NCBI RefSeq assembly: GCF_026041215.1
Contig: NZ_JAPEIQ010000043.1
Span: 96,247-160,246 of the forward strand
Direction: 5' to 3'
Length of the DNA: 64,000 nucleotides
Origin: Hoyosella sp. YIM 151337
GTDB lineage: Bacteria; Actinomycetota; Actinomycetes; Mycobacteriales; Mycobacteriaceae
The notes beneath the pieces were generated by a model, which saw only the letters and a list, made by a program, of their open reading frames with translations, made no database searches and was not told where the DNA came from. Positions 45,045 to 53,813 of this stretch are shown here, piece after piece (positions within the stretch are counted from its first letter, which is position 1; each line of letters begins with the position of its first letter). Position numbers and translations under genes: made by a program.

Positions 45045-45563
45045 CTAGTCGCTCCCCAGTTGGTCAAGGGCATGGCGGAGTGCATCGGCAGCGGAAGGGG
45101 AATAGGCGACCAGACGTACACGCATCTTGGCGGTGGAGTCCAGCACGGACTCCACCGCGATCAGGGCCGCGTTCTGCAATGGCCAGCCGTAGGCGCCAGC
45201 CGAGATAAGCGGGAAAGCAATTGACTCAGCACCGAGATCTGTCGCGACCTCAACGCTGCTCCGGTAAGCCGAGCGAAGCAGGTGCGACCTGTCCTCGGAT
45301 TGTGAAAAAACCGGACCAACAGTATGGATCACCCAGCGTGCGGGCAGTTTCCCGGCCGTAGTCGCAACAGCGTTGCCAGCCGGGAGTCCGGAGAGCAGTA
45401 CGGTGTCCCGAAGCTTCCGGCATTCACGCAAAATTTCTGGACCGCCGGCGCGATGTATCGCGCCGTCCACGCCACCACCACCGAGCAAGGATGAATTGGC
45501 GGCATTAACGATCGCATCCACCGCGACCCGCGTTATATCACCCTGATGGACTTCGATGTGCAT
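45045..45563 (-). CDS. macrodomain protein (O-acetyl-ADP-ribose deacetylase type)
   Basis: 172 residues from ATG 45563, with GGAGA upstream; a GTG at 45575 is the longer option. GDITRVAVDAIVNAANSSLL, GGGGVDGAIHRAGG and ISAGAYGWP line the ADP-ribose site. Family members remove ADP-ribose adducts or deacetylate O-acetyl-ADP-ribose in the cytosol. It stands alone between the PadR-fadH operon and the fasciclin gene; no partner ADP-ribosyltransferase is seen. Confidence 0.9.
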   Translation of the reverse strand: MHIEVHQGDITRVAVDAIVNAANSSLLGGGGVDGAIHRAGGPEILRECRKLRDTVLLSGLPAGNAVATTAGKLPARWVIHTVGPVFSQSEDRSHLLRSAYRSSVEVATDLGAESIAFPLISAGAYGWPLQNAALIAVESVLDSTAKMRVRLVAYSPSAADALRHALDQLGSD

Positions 45564-45615
45564 CGTCATCTCCACTCAGCGTCGCAATAAATGCGATTAT
45601 ATGGGGCGCGCGAAA

Positions 45616-45641
45616 AGCGCCCCAGCGTTAACTGGGGCGCT
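45616..45641 (-). terminator. intrinsic terminator of the fasciclin gene
   Basis: AGCGCCCCAG and CTGGGGCGCT form a 10-bp stem with a 6-nt loop; on the minus strand it runs into CTTTTCG. It lies 41 bp after the fasciclin stop codon. Confidence 0.75.
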
Positions 45642-45681
45642 CGAGCGAATTAGGTTGGTGCTGCTGGAAAAGGCAGCTGCA

Positions 45682-46383
45682 TCACTCCTCCGGTGGCAGC
45701 AGCACAGTGTCGATGACAAACACCGTCGCGTTCGCCGTTGGGATGTTGCCGCACAGCACGCTGGCTTCGTTCACTGTCACGTCGTCGCCGGAACCGCCGA
45801 TAGTGAGCGTCTCGCCCTGGATAGTCTCAAGTTCGCCTGCCTCGAGGATTGCGTCGCGATCATGCCGCTCGGAAATCACGTGGTAGGTCAGGATGGCCGT
45901 CAACTGCTCCTGATCAGCAAGAACCGCGTTGAGCGTCTCCTCGCCGAGCGCATCGAAAGCGTCGTCTGTAGGTGCGAACACGGTGTATTCGGCCGATGGA
46001 TCGTTCAGTGTATCCACGAGGCCTGCTTCAGCCACCGCGGTGGCAAGCGTCTGAAGCAGCGGATTGTTGCTCGCCGCGGTGGCGACAGGATCGGCAACCA
46101 TGCCGTCTAGTGATCCTGGGTCCGACGGATCCTGCGGAACAGCGCCGCACGCTTCACCGAATACGTCGTCAACGGTTGTGACCCCGTCGCGCGTTTCCAT
46201 TTCCATTTCGTCGGTACCATTCATGGTGCCGGTCGTATCGTCGCCCATTTCGGTCATTTCGGTGGGAGCGGCATCCGGAACGGTGTCAGTCGTGCCGTTG
46301 CCGTCATCAGTACCGCAGGCCGCCATCGCCAACGCGAGTGCAGAGGCAGCTGAGAGTACGGCGATGTTTTTCGTTACGCGCAT
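45682..46383 (-). CDS. fasciclin-domain lipoprotein (MPT83-like)
   Basis: 233 residues. Lipobox MAAC (Cys23) after a Sec signal, an acidic Asp/Thr/Met-rich linker (about 25-80) and one FAS1 domain (NPLLQTLATAVAEAGLVDTL, YTVFAPTDDAFDALG, TYHVI). It is a surface lipoprotein of the MPT70/MPT83 group, which in mycobacteria is the main output of sigma factor K. The same SigK-type promoter as before sigK is found 63 bp upstream here. Confidence 0.9.
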   Translation of the reverse strand: MRVTKNIAVLSAASALALAMAACGTDDGNGTTDTVPDAAPTEMTEMGDDTTGTMNGTDEMEMETRDGVTTVDDVFGEACGAVPQDPSDPGSLDGMVADPVATAASNNPLLQTLATAVAEAGLVDTLNDPSAEYTVFAPTDDAFDALGEETLNAVLADQEQLTAILTYHVISERHDRDAILEAGELETIQGETLTIGGSGDDVTVNEASVLCGNIPTANATVFVIDTVLLPPEE

Positions 46384-46445
46384 GGACTATCACTCCTTCA
46401 TCGGACGTGGCCCCGGTGGATTTCGTCCGGCACCTACATCCAGTT

Positions 46446-46473
46446 CTTCGGAACGTCGGGCGCGGGGGATTGG
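46446..46473 (-). promoter_or_regulatory. SigK-type promoter before the fasciclin gene
   Basis: On the minus strand: -35 CCAATC (46473-46468), 16-bp spacer, -10 CCGAAG (46451-46446). The mycobacterial SigK consensus is CCATCC-N16-17-CCGAAT. Position implies a leader of about 55 nt. Confidence 0.6.
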
Positions 46474-46499
46474 TGGGACTGACAGAAATTTTCGAAGTC

Positions 46500-46518
46500 C
46501 CCTTTTTTTGAGAAAGGG
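46500..46518 (-). terminator. weak stem-loop after the molybdopterin oxidoreductase gene
   Basis: CCCTTT (46500-46505) and AAAGGG (46513-46518) can pair around a 7-nt loop, 20 bp after the minus-strand stop at 46539. The A/T run lies in the loop and stem rather than behind it, so this call is tentative. Confidence 0.4.
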
Positions 46519-46538
46519 AACGCGCAATGCCGTCGCTT

Positions 46539-48149
46539 TTACTCAGCCCGGAACGCTACCGAATGCCAGCCGGTAGCCCCGTCAGGGATCGGCGGCACGC
46601 GTTGTTCTGTCTGCGTGTACCCGTCGCGGTCGGTCGCGCGGCACTCGATGCGGTGGTTTCCAGGTGAGACGTCCAGCTCGATGCGCCACATGCGCCATGT
46701 GTCGTTGTTCACTTCGCTGCTGAGGTCGGCGTCTTGCCACAGACCGCCGTCCACCCTGACCTCGACGCGTGCGATGCCGGTGGGCTGTGCCCAGGCGATG
46801 CCTGCAGCGATGAAGCGGCCCGCTGGTACCTCGGCGAACGAGCGGGGCCGGTCGATCCGCGACATCGTTTTCACGGGCGCGCGCGCAGCCCAGTTACGCC
46901 GCACCCAGTAGGGAGTGAAGGCGTCGAATGTTGTCAGTTCCATGTCGACGAGCCATTTGGTCGCGGACACATAGCCGTAGAGCCCAGGCACCACCATCCG
47001 TACCGGGAAGCCATGCGCGACGGGCAAAGGGTCACCATTCATGCCGATCGCGAGCATTGCGTTGCTGCCTTCGGCCATCACGGCATCGACCGGAGTGCCG
47101 CACGTCCATCCGTCCGAACTTGTTGTGGCGATCTGGTTGGACGCGGGATTAACACCCGCTTCGTTCAGTACGTCTGGCAGTGATACGCCGATGAAATTCG
47201 CGTTCGAGATATAGGGTCCTCCCACCTCATTTGACACACAGACGAGGGTGATCGTGCGTTCGTACAGCGGCAGCTCGAGAAGATCGTCGAAGGTGAGGAA
47301 AAGCTCCCGGTCGACCATCCCGTGAATCCGAAGCTGCCACGCATCGGCGCGCAAGCGCGGCGGGGTCAGCGCGGTGTCGACGCGATAGAAATCTCGGTTA
47401 GGCGTGATAAAGGAAGGCGTGCCGTCGGCCGCGAAGTCGGCTCCTGCGGGAATGGGAGGAGCGGGCACATTCGGTGTGATGGAGAGCGCCCGCAATGCGT
47501 CCCGCGACTGTTCCGCTCCGGTGCGCTGCGACAGCAGGCTGCCACCTAGCGCGGCGGCGCCGGCGCCCACTGCCACCGCGGTTGACGACACCAGAAATGA
47601 GCGCCGACCAAGATCAGGCACGTGCCATGTCACTTGCTTTGGCATTTCGCTAGCGGCGTTCTCAGATGCTGCTCTACGAGCGGCGCGGCGCAGCCAAAGC
47701 AGGGCGAGAATACCCGCGACTGGGGCTGTCACGGCTGCGGCGAGCCAGCCGACGGCGAAAGTCGGACGCGAAGCAGCAGCGACGGTGCCGACCAGCCCCA
47801 GAGCCAGGATAAGCGTGACGCTGAGGGCCGCTGAAGACCGCGACAGCGAACCAGACACGATCGCGAGCAGCAGCAGCGTCACGCCAATAGAACCAAGCAG
47901 AACAGATTTGTTGTCCTCACCGAACTGCTGGATCGCGAACTCTTTCAGCGGAGCGGGTGTGATGTCGATGACGGCGCTGCCGACGACGAAAAGCGGTGAC
48001 GAATCCGGCGCGACGATGCCCGCCACGAGGTGTCCAGCGCCGACTGCGGCCACCACGGCCACCACACACGCGACAGCGGAATGCAGCCTTGAGATCGGGG
48101 GTGTTCGGCCGCGTGCCCCAGTCGCGGTCTCTGTATCACTGCGGTTCAT
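46539..48149 (-). CDS. membrane-anchored molybdopterin oxidoreductase (sulfite oxidase fold)
   Basis: 536 residues from ATG 48149 with GGAGG upstream. Four or five N-terminal membrane helices (about 20-190), then the sulfite-oxidase/YedY-like Moco domain (TPNRDFYRVDTALTPP, TLVCVSNEVGGPYISNANFI with the Mo-binding Cys) and a C-terminal dimerisation domain (about 430-536). It probably faces outward and transfers electrons from a sulfite-like or protein-sulfoxide substrate. Preceded by a SigK-type promoter, so it seems part of the SigK response along with the fasciclin protein. Confidence 0.88.
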   Translation of the reverse strand: MNRSDTETATGARGRTPPISRLHSAVACVVAVVAAVGAGHLVAGIVAPDSSPLFVVGSAVIDITPAPLKEFAIQQFGEDNKSVLLGSIGVTLLLLAIVSGSLSRSSAALSVTLILALGLVGTVAAASRPTFAVGWLAAAVTAPVAGILALLWLRRAARRAASENAASEMPKQVTWHVPDLGRRSFLVSSTAVAVGAGAAALGGSLLSQRTGAEQSRDALRALSITPNVPAPPIPAGADFAADGTPSFITPNRDFYRVDTALTPPRLRADAWQLRIHGMVDRELFLTFDDLLELPLYERTITLVCVSNEVGGPYISNANFIGVSLPDVLNEAGVNPASNQIATTSSDGWTCGTPVDAVMAEGSNAMLAIGMNGDPLPVAHGFPVRMVVPGLYGYVSATKWLVDMELTTFDAFTPYWVRRNWAARAPVKTMSRIDRPRSFAEVPAGRFIAAGIAWAQPTGIARVEVRVDGGLWQDADLSSEVNNDTWRMWRIELDVSPGNHRIECRATDRDGYTQTEQRVPPIPDGATGWHSVAFRAE

Positions 48150-48185
48150 CACGCTAGGCCTCCTGCTTCGGCGCATCAATGGAGG

Positions 48186-48213
48186 ATTCGGCGCAGGGAG
48201 GCGGGCGGATTGC
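48186..48213 (-). promoter_or_regulatory. SigK-type promoter before the molybdopterin oxidoreductase
   Basis: Minus strand: -35 GCAATC (48213-48208), 16-bp spacer, -10 CCGAAT (48191-48186), the latter a perfect match to the SigK -10. Start codon 37 bp downstream. Confidence 0.6.
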
Positions 48214-48233
48214 CTTAACGGCACAGCACGGAG

Positions 48234-48371
48234 TCAAGCCCCGAAAAGCGCTGCGAGCGCCTCAGCGCTCTGCCTGGTACATGCATCGAGGATCAGGTAG
48301 GCGCCCAGGGCCGCCACAGCGATCATGACGATCCGCCAGACCAGAGGGTTCTTACTTTGCGGATCAGCCAT
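48234..48371 (-). CDS. 45-residue single-pass membrane protein
   Basis: ATG 48371 with GAGG upstream; the frame open to 48485 has no ribosome site. The product is MADPQSKNPLVWRIVMIAVA followed by ALGAYLILDACTRQSAEALA and ALFGA: one membrane helix (about 12-30) and a short tail with one Cys. Nothing identifies its role. It precedes the SigK-controlled oxidoreductase on the same strand, with the promoter of the latter in between. Confidence 0.6.
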   Translation of the reverse strand: MADPQSKNPLVWRIVMIAVAALGAYLILDACTRQSAEALAALFGA

Positions 48372-48411
48372 AGTGCCTCGTCCGTCTCGACGTACGTGCG
48401 TGTCAAACAGT

Positions 48412-48720
48412 TTAAGCGTAACGCGCTGACCACGAATTTCGTGCCGCGCTGTCCGAACCGATCGCGTCGATCGCGGTCGCGCCATCTGGGGTCAACATAG
48501 CTGGGACGCGTTCCCCAACGCTTCCGGGACGCACCGGGTGCACGAGTCCAGCCCGCACCAGTGCATAAGCTGTGGACTGGTCACACAGCGGTAGTCCGTC
48601 GATGAACAGTTCCGGTTCACGGCTGAGCGTGAGATGCACTCGCCCGTTGCGCGTCGCACGCAAGACGCTGAGTTCGCGGCGGTTCAGTACCGACGGGGCG
48701 GCTGTGTTGTGTTCCGACAT
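48412..48720 (-). CDS. hypothetical 102-residue protein
   Basis: ATG 48720 is chosen (MSEHNTAAPSVLNRRELSVL); the open frame begins at 48825 and the longer form is possible. The sequence looks like a small winged-helix or cap domain (ELFIDGLPLCDQSTAYALVR, then AGLVHPVRPGSVGERVPAML), without signal or membrane segment. I do not recognise a family. It lies between the RskA gene and the small membrane protein on the same strand. Confidence 0.55.
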   Translation of the reverse strand: MSEHNTAAPSVLNRRELSVLRATRNGRVHLTLSREPELFIDGLPLCDQSTAYALVRAGLVHPVRPGSVGERVPAMLTPDGATAIDAIGSDSAARNSWSARYA

Positions 48721-48853
48721 GGTGATCACCGGCTTGGGGATGAGTTTGCTGTCTGGGCCGTACAAGAAGTGACGGTAGCCGCCGCGTCCCAGAGCCGAAA
48801 TCCTGTGAACGCGGCCGCTATCCATAAAGCGCGCTGCACGCCGGGAACCCCGC

Positions 48854-49579
48854 CTACCCGACTGGCATCACCATGATCGGGTCCGTAGTGCCCTGCGGCG
48901 ATCCGCCTGCCGGCTCCACGGTGATGGCTAGCTGCGTGTCAGCACCGATCCCTCGTGCGAGCACTGCGCCTTCCGTTTCGACAACACCAGGCGAATGGGT
49001 CCCGTCCGGACCGATGACCCACAGCTGGTAGTCGCTGTCTTCCGGCAGCGGAGGCAAGTCATGCGTCACGAACAACGCAGAATTGTGACTGTGCGCGACG
49101 ACTGCTGACGCGGTACCTCCACCCTCCATTGTGGTTGTCATCAGCTGCGCATCCCCGGCGGTAACGAGGTCTGCGAACTCCTGGTAGCGCTGCGCGATGA
49201 GTTCGCGTGCTTCTCTTTCCTCGCCGAGCTGCTGATTCACTTGGCCGAGTTGGATACCGAGGGCGATCGCGATGAGGAGACTAGCCGCGGCTGCCACGGC
49301 CGAAGCAACAGGAAGCCACTGTGGCTTTCGCCGTTCGGGTGCCACCTCTGGCGGTCGTTGCCGGGTTTGTGAAACCTCGTGCAGCACGCGTTCGCGCAAG
49401 TGACTGGGCGGCTCCGCAGCCGCCGCGGCGCCGATTCGCGCGGCCGCACCGCGCAATTCAGCAACTTCGTTTGCGCAGGTAGGGCAACGCTTCAGGTGTG
49501 CCTCGAAACGTTCGCGCTCGATCGGGGGGAGCGCATCAAGCGCGTACGCTCCGGTCAGAGAGTGAAAATCAATCCTCAC
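48854..49579 (-). CDS. rskA: anti-sigma factor K
   Basis: 241 residues from GTG 49579, overlapping the sigK stop by four bases. N-terminal zinc-type anti-sigma domain (His28, Cys32, Cys35 in HLKRCPTC), one membrane helix (VASAVAAAASLLIAIALGI, about 95-115) and an extracytoplasmic RskA domain ending in VEPAGGSPQGTTDPIMVMPV. It holds SigK at the membrane until regulated proteolysis frees it. Cotranscribed with sigK. Confidence 0.92.
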   Translation of the reverse strand: MRIDFHSLTGAYALDALPPIERERFEAHLKRCPTCANEVAELRGAAARIGAAAAAEPPSHLRERVLHEVSQTRQRPPEVAPERRKPQWLPVASAVAAAASLLIAIALGIQLGQVNQQLGEEREARELIAQRYQEFADLVTAGDAQLMTTTMEGGGTASAVVAHSHNSALFVTHDLPPLPEDSDYQLWVIGPDGTHSPGVVETEGAVLARGIGADTQLAITVEPAGGSPQGTTDPIMVMPVG

Positions 49580-50175
49580 CGCGATACCCCCAGACAATCA
49601 CGCAGCCGGATGAGCCCATCCCGCATCCGGGTCTTGATGGTGCCCAACGGTACTTTCAGTAAGGCCGCCACCTCCGGGTACGTATACCCCTGATAGAAAG
49701 CAAGCATCACCGACTCTCGCTGCAGTTCGGTCAGCGAGCCGAGACATCGCTGTACCTGATGCTGTTCCATCTTCGCGTCGACCTTTTCGCTGACTTCGTC
49801 AAAGCTCCGTGGCTCAGACATGAATGCCGCTTTGCGCTCACGGTCCGTGGACGCCTGTGCCGAACGCACTCGATCTACCGCGCGCCGATGCGCGAGAGTC
49901 AGCACCCAGGTCATCGCGCTGCCGCGCGCGGGATCGAAGCGCGGCGCGGTTCGCCACAGTTCGACGAAGACATCCTGCGCCACTTCCTCCGACTGAGCGT
50001 GATCTCGCACAATGCGCCGCACAAGGCCGAACACTGACGGTGCCACCTCGTCGTAAAGCTGCGCGAAAGCGTCCTCATCGCCGAGGCCAGCGCGGGCGAG
50101 GAGGACCTCGGGCGGCTCAGGCGCGTCGTCCGCCCCGACTGGAACGACGGCCCGAACACGTTCATGCTCCGGCAT
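49576..50175 (-). CDS. sigK: ECF RNA polymerase sigma factor SigK
   Basis: 199 residues from ATG 50175 (GGAAGGA upstream); the frame open to 50541 is not coding. Region 2 (DEVAPSVFGLVRRIVRDHAQ, EEVAQDVFVELWRTAPRFDP) and region 4 (LTELQRESVMLAFYQGYTYP, VPLGTIKTRMRDGL) are complete. It sits with rskA as in mycobacteria and has its own SigK-type promoter at 50293-50320, implying autoactivation. Targets in this window appear to be the fasciclin lipoprotein and the molybdopterin enzyme. Confidence 0.93.
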   Translation of the reverse strand: MPEHERVRAVVPVGADDAPEPPEVLLARAGLGDEDAFAQLYDEVAPSVFGLVRRIVRDHAQSEEVAQDVFVELWRTAPRFDPARGSAMTWVLTLAHRRAVDRVRSAQASTDRERKAAFMSEPRSFDEVSEKVDAKMEQHQVQRCLGSLTELQRESVMLAFYQGYTYPEVAALLKVPLGTIKTRMRDGLIRLRDCLGVSR

Positions 50176-50292
50176 TTCGGATCCTTCCTGATCCCTCTCA
50201 GCATGTGCGACATCCGCACGCGGCGCACTGTATTGGCGAAACCGGTGTATGCCAGGTCGCACCTCACCACCGCTTGCGACTTCTACATGCCT

Positions 50293-50320
50293 ATTCGAAG
50301 CCAGGCGCACACAGGATTGG
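50293..50320 (-). promoter_or_regulatory. SigK-type promoter before sigK-rskA
   Basis: Minus strand: -35 CCAATC (50320-50315), 16-bp spacer, -10 TCGAAT (50298-50293). The -35 is identical to that before the fasciclin gene. It lies 118 bp upstream of the sigK start. Confidence 0.6.
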
Positions 50321-50356
50321 TCGCTGTCGGGTGACCTCGGACACGCTGCGAAAGAC

Positions 50357-51349
50357 TCAATCAGCCTCGGACGTGCCGCGTGAGCGGCGCAGCGCAACTC
50401 CTTCGTCACGCTCTTCTTCACGTTGCTGGGCGCGTTTGTCGAAACCCCTGGTGTCTCTGGCTTCGAGCTGAATGTTGTCTTCGGCAGGCAGCCCTTTTTG
50501 CAGCTGCCTCGCGCGCACGATTTCGCTGTCCAGTTCGGCACCGAAAAGGAGCGCCATGTTCGTGATCCACAACCACATGAGGAAAACGATCACCCCTGCC
50601 AGCGATCCGTACGTTTGATTGAAGTTGCCGAAGTTCGTGACGAAGATTCCGAAACCGACCGACCCCAACACCCATATGGTGATCGCTACGACCGCACCTG
50701 CGCTCAGCCAGCGGAAGTGGTGGCGCCGCACGTTCGGTGTCGCCCAGTAGAGAACACCCACGAGAATAATGACGAGAAATAGAATCAGCGGAAAGCGAGC
50801 AAGGTTCCACACTTGCAAAGCCCTGTCGCCGAGACCGACTATGTCGCCCACGGCGCGCAGGATTGGCCCGCTCACCACGAGCATCGCACAAACCAGGGCA
50901 ACTGATATGAGGACGATCACCGTGATTCCGACCATGAATGGGCGGACTTTCCAGAAAGGCCGCCCTTCTTCGATCTCGTAGATGCGGTTCATCGCACGGC
51001 CGAAGCCGTTTACATAAATTGACGCGGTCCACAGCGCACCCACCAAACCGACTGCCAGCGCGAATCCGGCTGCTGGCGCTGTAACGATCTGCTCGACCGG
51101 CCCCTCCATGGCCTCCACGACGACGTCAGGCGCTGCGCCGGCGAGGTAGTCGAGTGCGGAATCTACGGTGCGCTGCCCCTCGCCGAGGACGCCCACCAGC
51201 GAGACGAGTGCGAGCAGTGCGGGAAACAGGGAGAGGACAGCGTAGAACGTCAAACCCGCCGCGAGATCCATACAGTCATCGCGCAGGAACTGGCGCACTG
51301 TCTTTTTTGCCACGAAGCGAAACGATGCAACCGTCAGCTTCACCCTCAT
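50357..51349 (-). CDS. YihY/BrkB-family membrane protein
   Basis: 330 residues from ATG 51349 with AAGGAG upstream; the frame open to 51466 is unlikely. About six membrane helices with the family pattern (DDCMDLAAGLTFYAVLSLFP, GLVGALWTASIYVNGFGRAM, LAGVIVFLMWLWITNMALLF). Once labelled ribonuclease BN, these proteins are of unknown, possibly transport, function. The C-terminal tail is charged (KRAQQREEERDEGVALRR). It is divergent from the membrane protein at 51399. Confidence 0.9.
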   Translation of the reverse strand: MRVKLTVASFRFVAKKTVRQFLRDDCMDLAAGLTFYAVLSLFPALLALVSLVGVLGEGQRTVDSALDYLAGAAPDVVVEAMEGPVEQIVTAPAAGFALAVGLVGALWTASIYVNGFGRAMNRIYEIEEGRPFWKVRPFMVGITVIVLISVALVCAMLVVSGPILRAVGDIVGLGDRALQVWNLARFPLILFLVIILVGVLYWATPNVRRHHFRWLSAGAVVAITIWVLGSVGFGIFVTNFGNFNQTYGSLAGVIVFLMWLWITNMALLFGAELDSEIVRARQLQKGLPAEDNIQLEARDTRGFDKRAQQREEERDEGVALRRSRGTSEAD

Positions 51350-51398
51350 GCACTCCTTATGTAATTTGTCGATAACGCATTCCGCGGCGTTAATCGTT

Positions 51399-52496
51399 AT
51401 GCCACAGTATGTTGTGCGGGCTACGGCGATGCCACCGCTGCGACAGCGGACGAAGTTAATACGCAACTTCTTCGGCAGCTCTGCTGCCGAAGCGTTCCTC
51501 GTCGCCGCAATCGCTACGATCCTGCTGACGCGCCTCTACCTCGCAATTACTGACTACCCGCAGGTGGGAGGTGAAACCCTGCACATCGCGCACGCGGTGC
51601 ACGGCGGCCTGGCGATGGTGTTGGCCTTGCTGATCGGCTGGTTGTTTCTCGGCTTTGCAGTCCGCGTGACCGCGGTAGTGCTTGGGGGCGTCGGGTTCGG
51701 ACTGTTCCTCGACGAAATCGGCAAGTTTGTCACAGTCGACAACGACTATTTCTACGGCCCCTCCGCCGAAATCATGTACGTCACGGTCTTGCTGCTCCTC
51801 GTCGCGAATCGGGTAATCCGCCAGTTCCGCGCTCCCACGGCGGACGAGAATCTCGCCAACGCCGCTGCGATCGCCGCCGACGGCGTCGTGCATGGACTGC
51901 CACCGGGGCGCCGTGCGGCCGCATTCCGTTTGATCGAGCAGGCTGAGCAGCTGGGGGCTGACCCGACCGCGGTGCGTGCGGTGCGGATGCTTCTCGCCAG
52001 CGCGGATCAGCGTGACGATCGGCTGCATGCAGTGCGAGAGCTAGCGCCACGGCTCGTGCCGGGTTTTCTGAGACACCCAGTACTGGTGCCGGTACTCGGA
52101 TGGCTTCTGGTGCTCGCTGCATCCAGCGGACTGGTTCTTGGCGTTGTTCAGTTGCTGGCAGGGGGTCTCGATCTCGACGACCGCGCTCGCGCCATCCAAG
52201 TGGGCGAAATGGGAATTGCGAGCGGAATCCTGTTCGTCAGCGCCGTGATTACACTTGCCCTCGCGCTGCCTGCCATGCTTTGGCTGCACCGGGCCGACAC
52301 GCTGTGGCCGTTGCGGACATTGCGGTTGGCCGCCCTGATCTTCACAGCACTCAACGCGCTCTCCGAATTCGCGACGGACGGGTTCGGTGCCGTTACCAAT
52401 GTCGCAATCGGTCTTTTCGTGATGGCTGTCATTTCTTATCGGATAAACGTCCGTACCGGCGAGCCAACTGGCGCCGATCGTGAAGTTCTCGGCTGA
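51399..52496 (+). CDS. multi-pass membrane protein of unknown function
   Basis: 365 residues if ATG 51399 is used; ATG 51429 fits almost as well, and neither has a clear ribosome site. Four helices in the first 140 residues (AIATILLTRLYLAITDYPQV, MVLALLIGWLFLGFAV ... FGLFLDEIGKFV), a soluble helical middle (about 150-225) and four more helices. The LDEIGKF segment recurs in related actinobacterial membrane proteins that have no known role. Alone in its transcription unit. Confidence 0.75.
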   Translation: MPQYVVRATAMPPLRQRTKLIRNFFGSSAAEAFLVAAIATILLTRLYLAITDYPQVGGETLHIAHAVHGGLAMVLALLIGWLFLGFAVRVTAVVLGGVGFGLFLDEIGKFVTVDNDYFYGPSAEIMYVTVLLLLVANRVIRQFRAPTADENLANAAAIAADGVVHGLPPGRRAAAFRLIEQAEQLGADPTAVRAVRMLLASADQRDDRLHAVRELAPRLVPGFLRHPVLVPVLGWLLVLAASSGLVLGVVQLLAGGLDLDDRARAIQVGEMGIASGILFVSAVITLALALPAMLWLHRADTLWPLRTLRLAALIFTALNALSEFATDGFGAVTNVAIGLFVMAVISYRINVRTGEPTGADREVLG

Positions 52497-52596
52497 ATAG
52501 GGTATTTCAGACACCCGCTATCCTTCTGCGAGTAAGATCACATTCGTTCACAAACCGCCGCCTCGGAGAATCTGACGATGGATGGAGGGCGCGCAC

Positions 52597-53238
52597 ATGA
52601 ATGGACGAACCCCCTTACGTTTGGCTGCAGCCGCAAGCTGCGCCCTTGCTCTCGCGCTTGCCGGGTGTGCGACGGTCGAGGAAGGTGAGCCTGCGCCTGA
52701 GCCGGGTGTCACCGACGAGCAAACCGCTGCGCAACCAAGCCCGGAGACACCTGAAGCGCAGCAAACAACCCCGGCTACCGAGACGCCAGTCGGCCCCCCG
52801 CACGGCGAACGCTGCCTCACCGATGAGTTGAGTGTCGAGCTCGGCGGGGAGGAAGGCGCAGCCGGTTCGACGGTGTACACGATCGTCTTCACCAACACCG
52901 GTGACCGCACATGTGTGCTGCACGGATTCCCCGGCGTCTCCTACGTGACGGGCGAGGACGGCTCACAAATCGGCCAAGCCGCTGAACGGCGCGGGGATGC
53001 AGGGACAGCCGTCAACCTCACGCCTGGTGATGAGGCTTCATCAGAAGTAGAGGCCGTCGACGTCACGAACTATCCCGACGATGTGTGTGACCAGACGGAC
53101 GTGGCAGGATTCAGAATCTATCCGCCCAATGACTTCGACTACCTCTTCATCGCGAACGAAACCACAGCGTGCGCGAACGCGACCGAGGATGCGCACCAAC
53201 TTGACGTCACCGCCGTCGTCGCCGGTGCCGGTGAATAG
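52597..53238 (+). CDS. DUF4232 lipoprotein, copy 1
   Basis: 213 residues from ATG 52597 (GGAGGG upstream). Lipobox LAGC (Cys24), a Glu/Pro/Thr-rich linker (about 28-75) and a DUF4232 domain (GSTVYTIVFTNTGDRTCVLH, GFPGVSYVTGEDGSQIG, FRIYPPNDFDYLFI). DUF4232 proteins are exported beta-sandwich proteins of unknown role, common in mycobacteria and streptomycetes. A close paralogue follows after 14 bp. Confidence 0.88.
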   Translation: MNGRTPLRLAAAASCALALALAGCATVEEGEPAPEPGVTDEQTAAQPSPETPEAQQTTPATETPVGPPHGERCLTDELSVELGGEEGAAGSTVYTIVFTNTGDRTCVLHGFPGVSYVTGEDGSQIGQAAERRGDAGTAVNLTPGDEASSEVEAVDVTNYPDDVCDQTDVAGFRIYPPNDFDYLFIANETTACANATEDAHQLDVTAVVAGAGE

Positions 53239-53252
53239 CACGGAGGCACGAA

Positions 53253-53813
53253 ATGAGTGGGAAATCAGTCACGACTCGAACCGGCGCTGCCACCATGTTG
53301 ATCGCCGCGACAGCGCTGGCAGGTTGCGGCACAGCGCAACCGCCGACAACCCCTGAGTTAATGAGTTCATCGCAGTCAGTGGCAGGCTGCACCACCGCGG
53401 AACTCGACGTGAGCCTCGGTGAACCACAAGGCGCGGCTGGGTCAACGGTCTACGCCCTCATCTTCACCAACGTCAGTGGCGACACTTGCACGCTGCAAGG
53501 CTTTCCGGGAGTCTCCTACGTGACGGGGGCTGACGGTTCACAGATTGGACGCGCGGCGGAACGCAGCGGCGCTACTGGCGGTGCGGTATCTCTGAACCCC
53601 GACGGGCAAGCCTCTGCGCGTATTCGCGCGGTGGACGTCGAAAACTATCCTGCGGACGTATGCGACCCGATGCAGGTCGCGGGCTTCCGCATCTACCCGC
53701 CTAACGATTACGACTCCCTCTACGTTGCGAACAGTGCTACTGCCTGCGCCAACATCAATGCGGACGCGCACCAGCTCGATGTGACGACGGTAGTGCCGGG
53801 CGTACAGGAATAA
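53253..53813 (+). CDS. DUF4232 lipoprotein, copy 2
   Basis: 186 residues: lipobox ALAGC (Cys25) and a DUF4232 domain highly similar to copy 1 (GFPGVSYVTGADGSQIG, then FRIYPPNDYDSLYVANSATA and AHQLDVTTVVPG). The linker is much shorter than in copy 1, so duplication was followed by loss or gain of the spacer. GGAGG precedes the ATG. The last identified gene before the acquired region. Confidence 0.88.
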   Translation: MSGKSVTTRTGAATMLIAATALAGCGTAQPPTTPELMSSSQSVAGCTTAELDVSLGEPQGAAGSTVYALIFTNVSGDTCTLQGFPGVSYVTGADGSQIGRAAERSGATGGAVSLNPDGQASARIRAVDVENYPADVCDPMQVAGFRIYPPNDYDSLYVANSATACANINADAHQLDVTTVVPGVQE

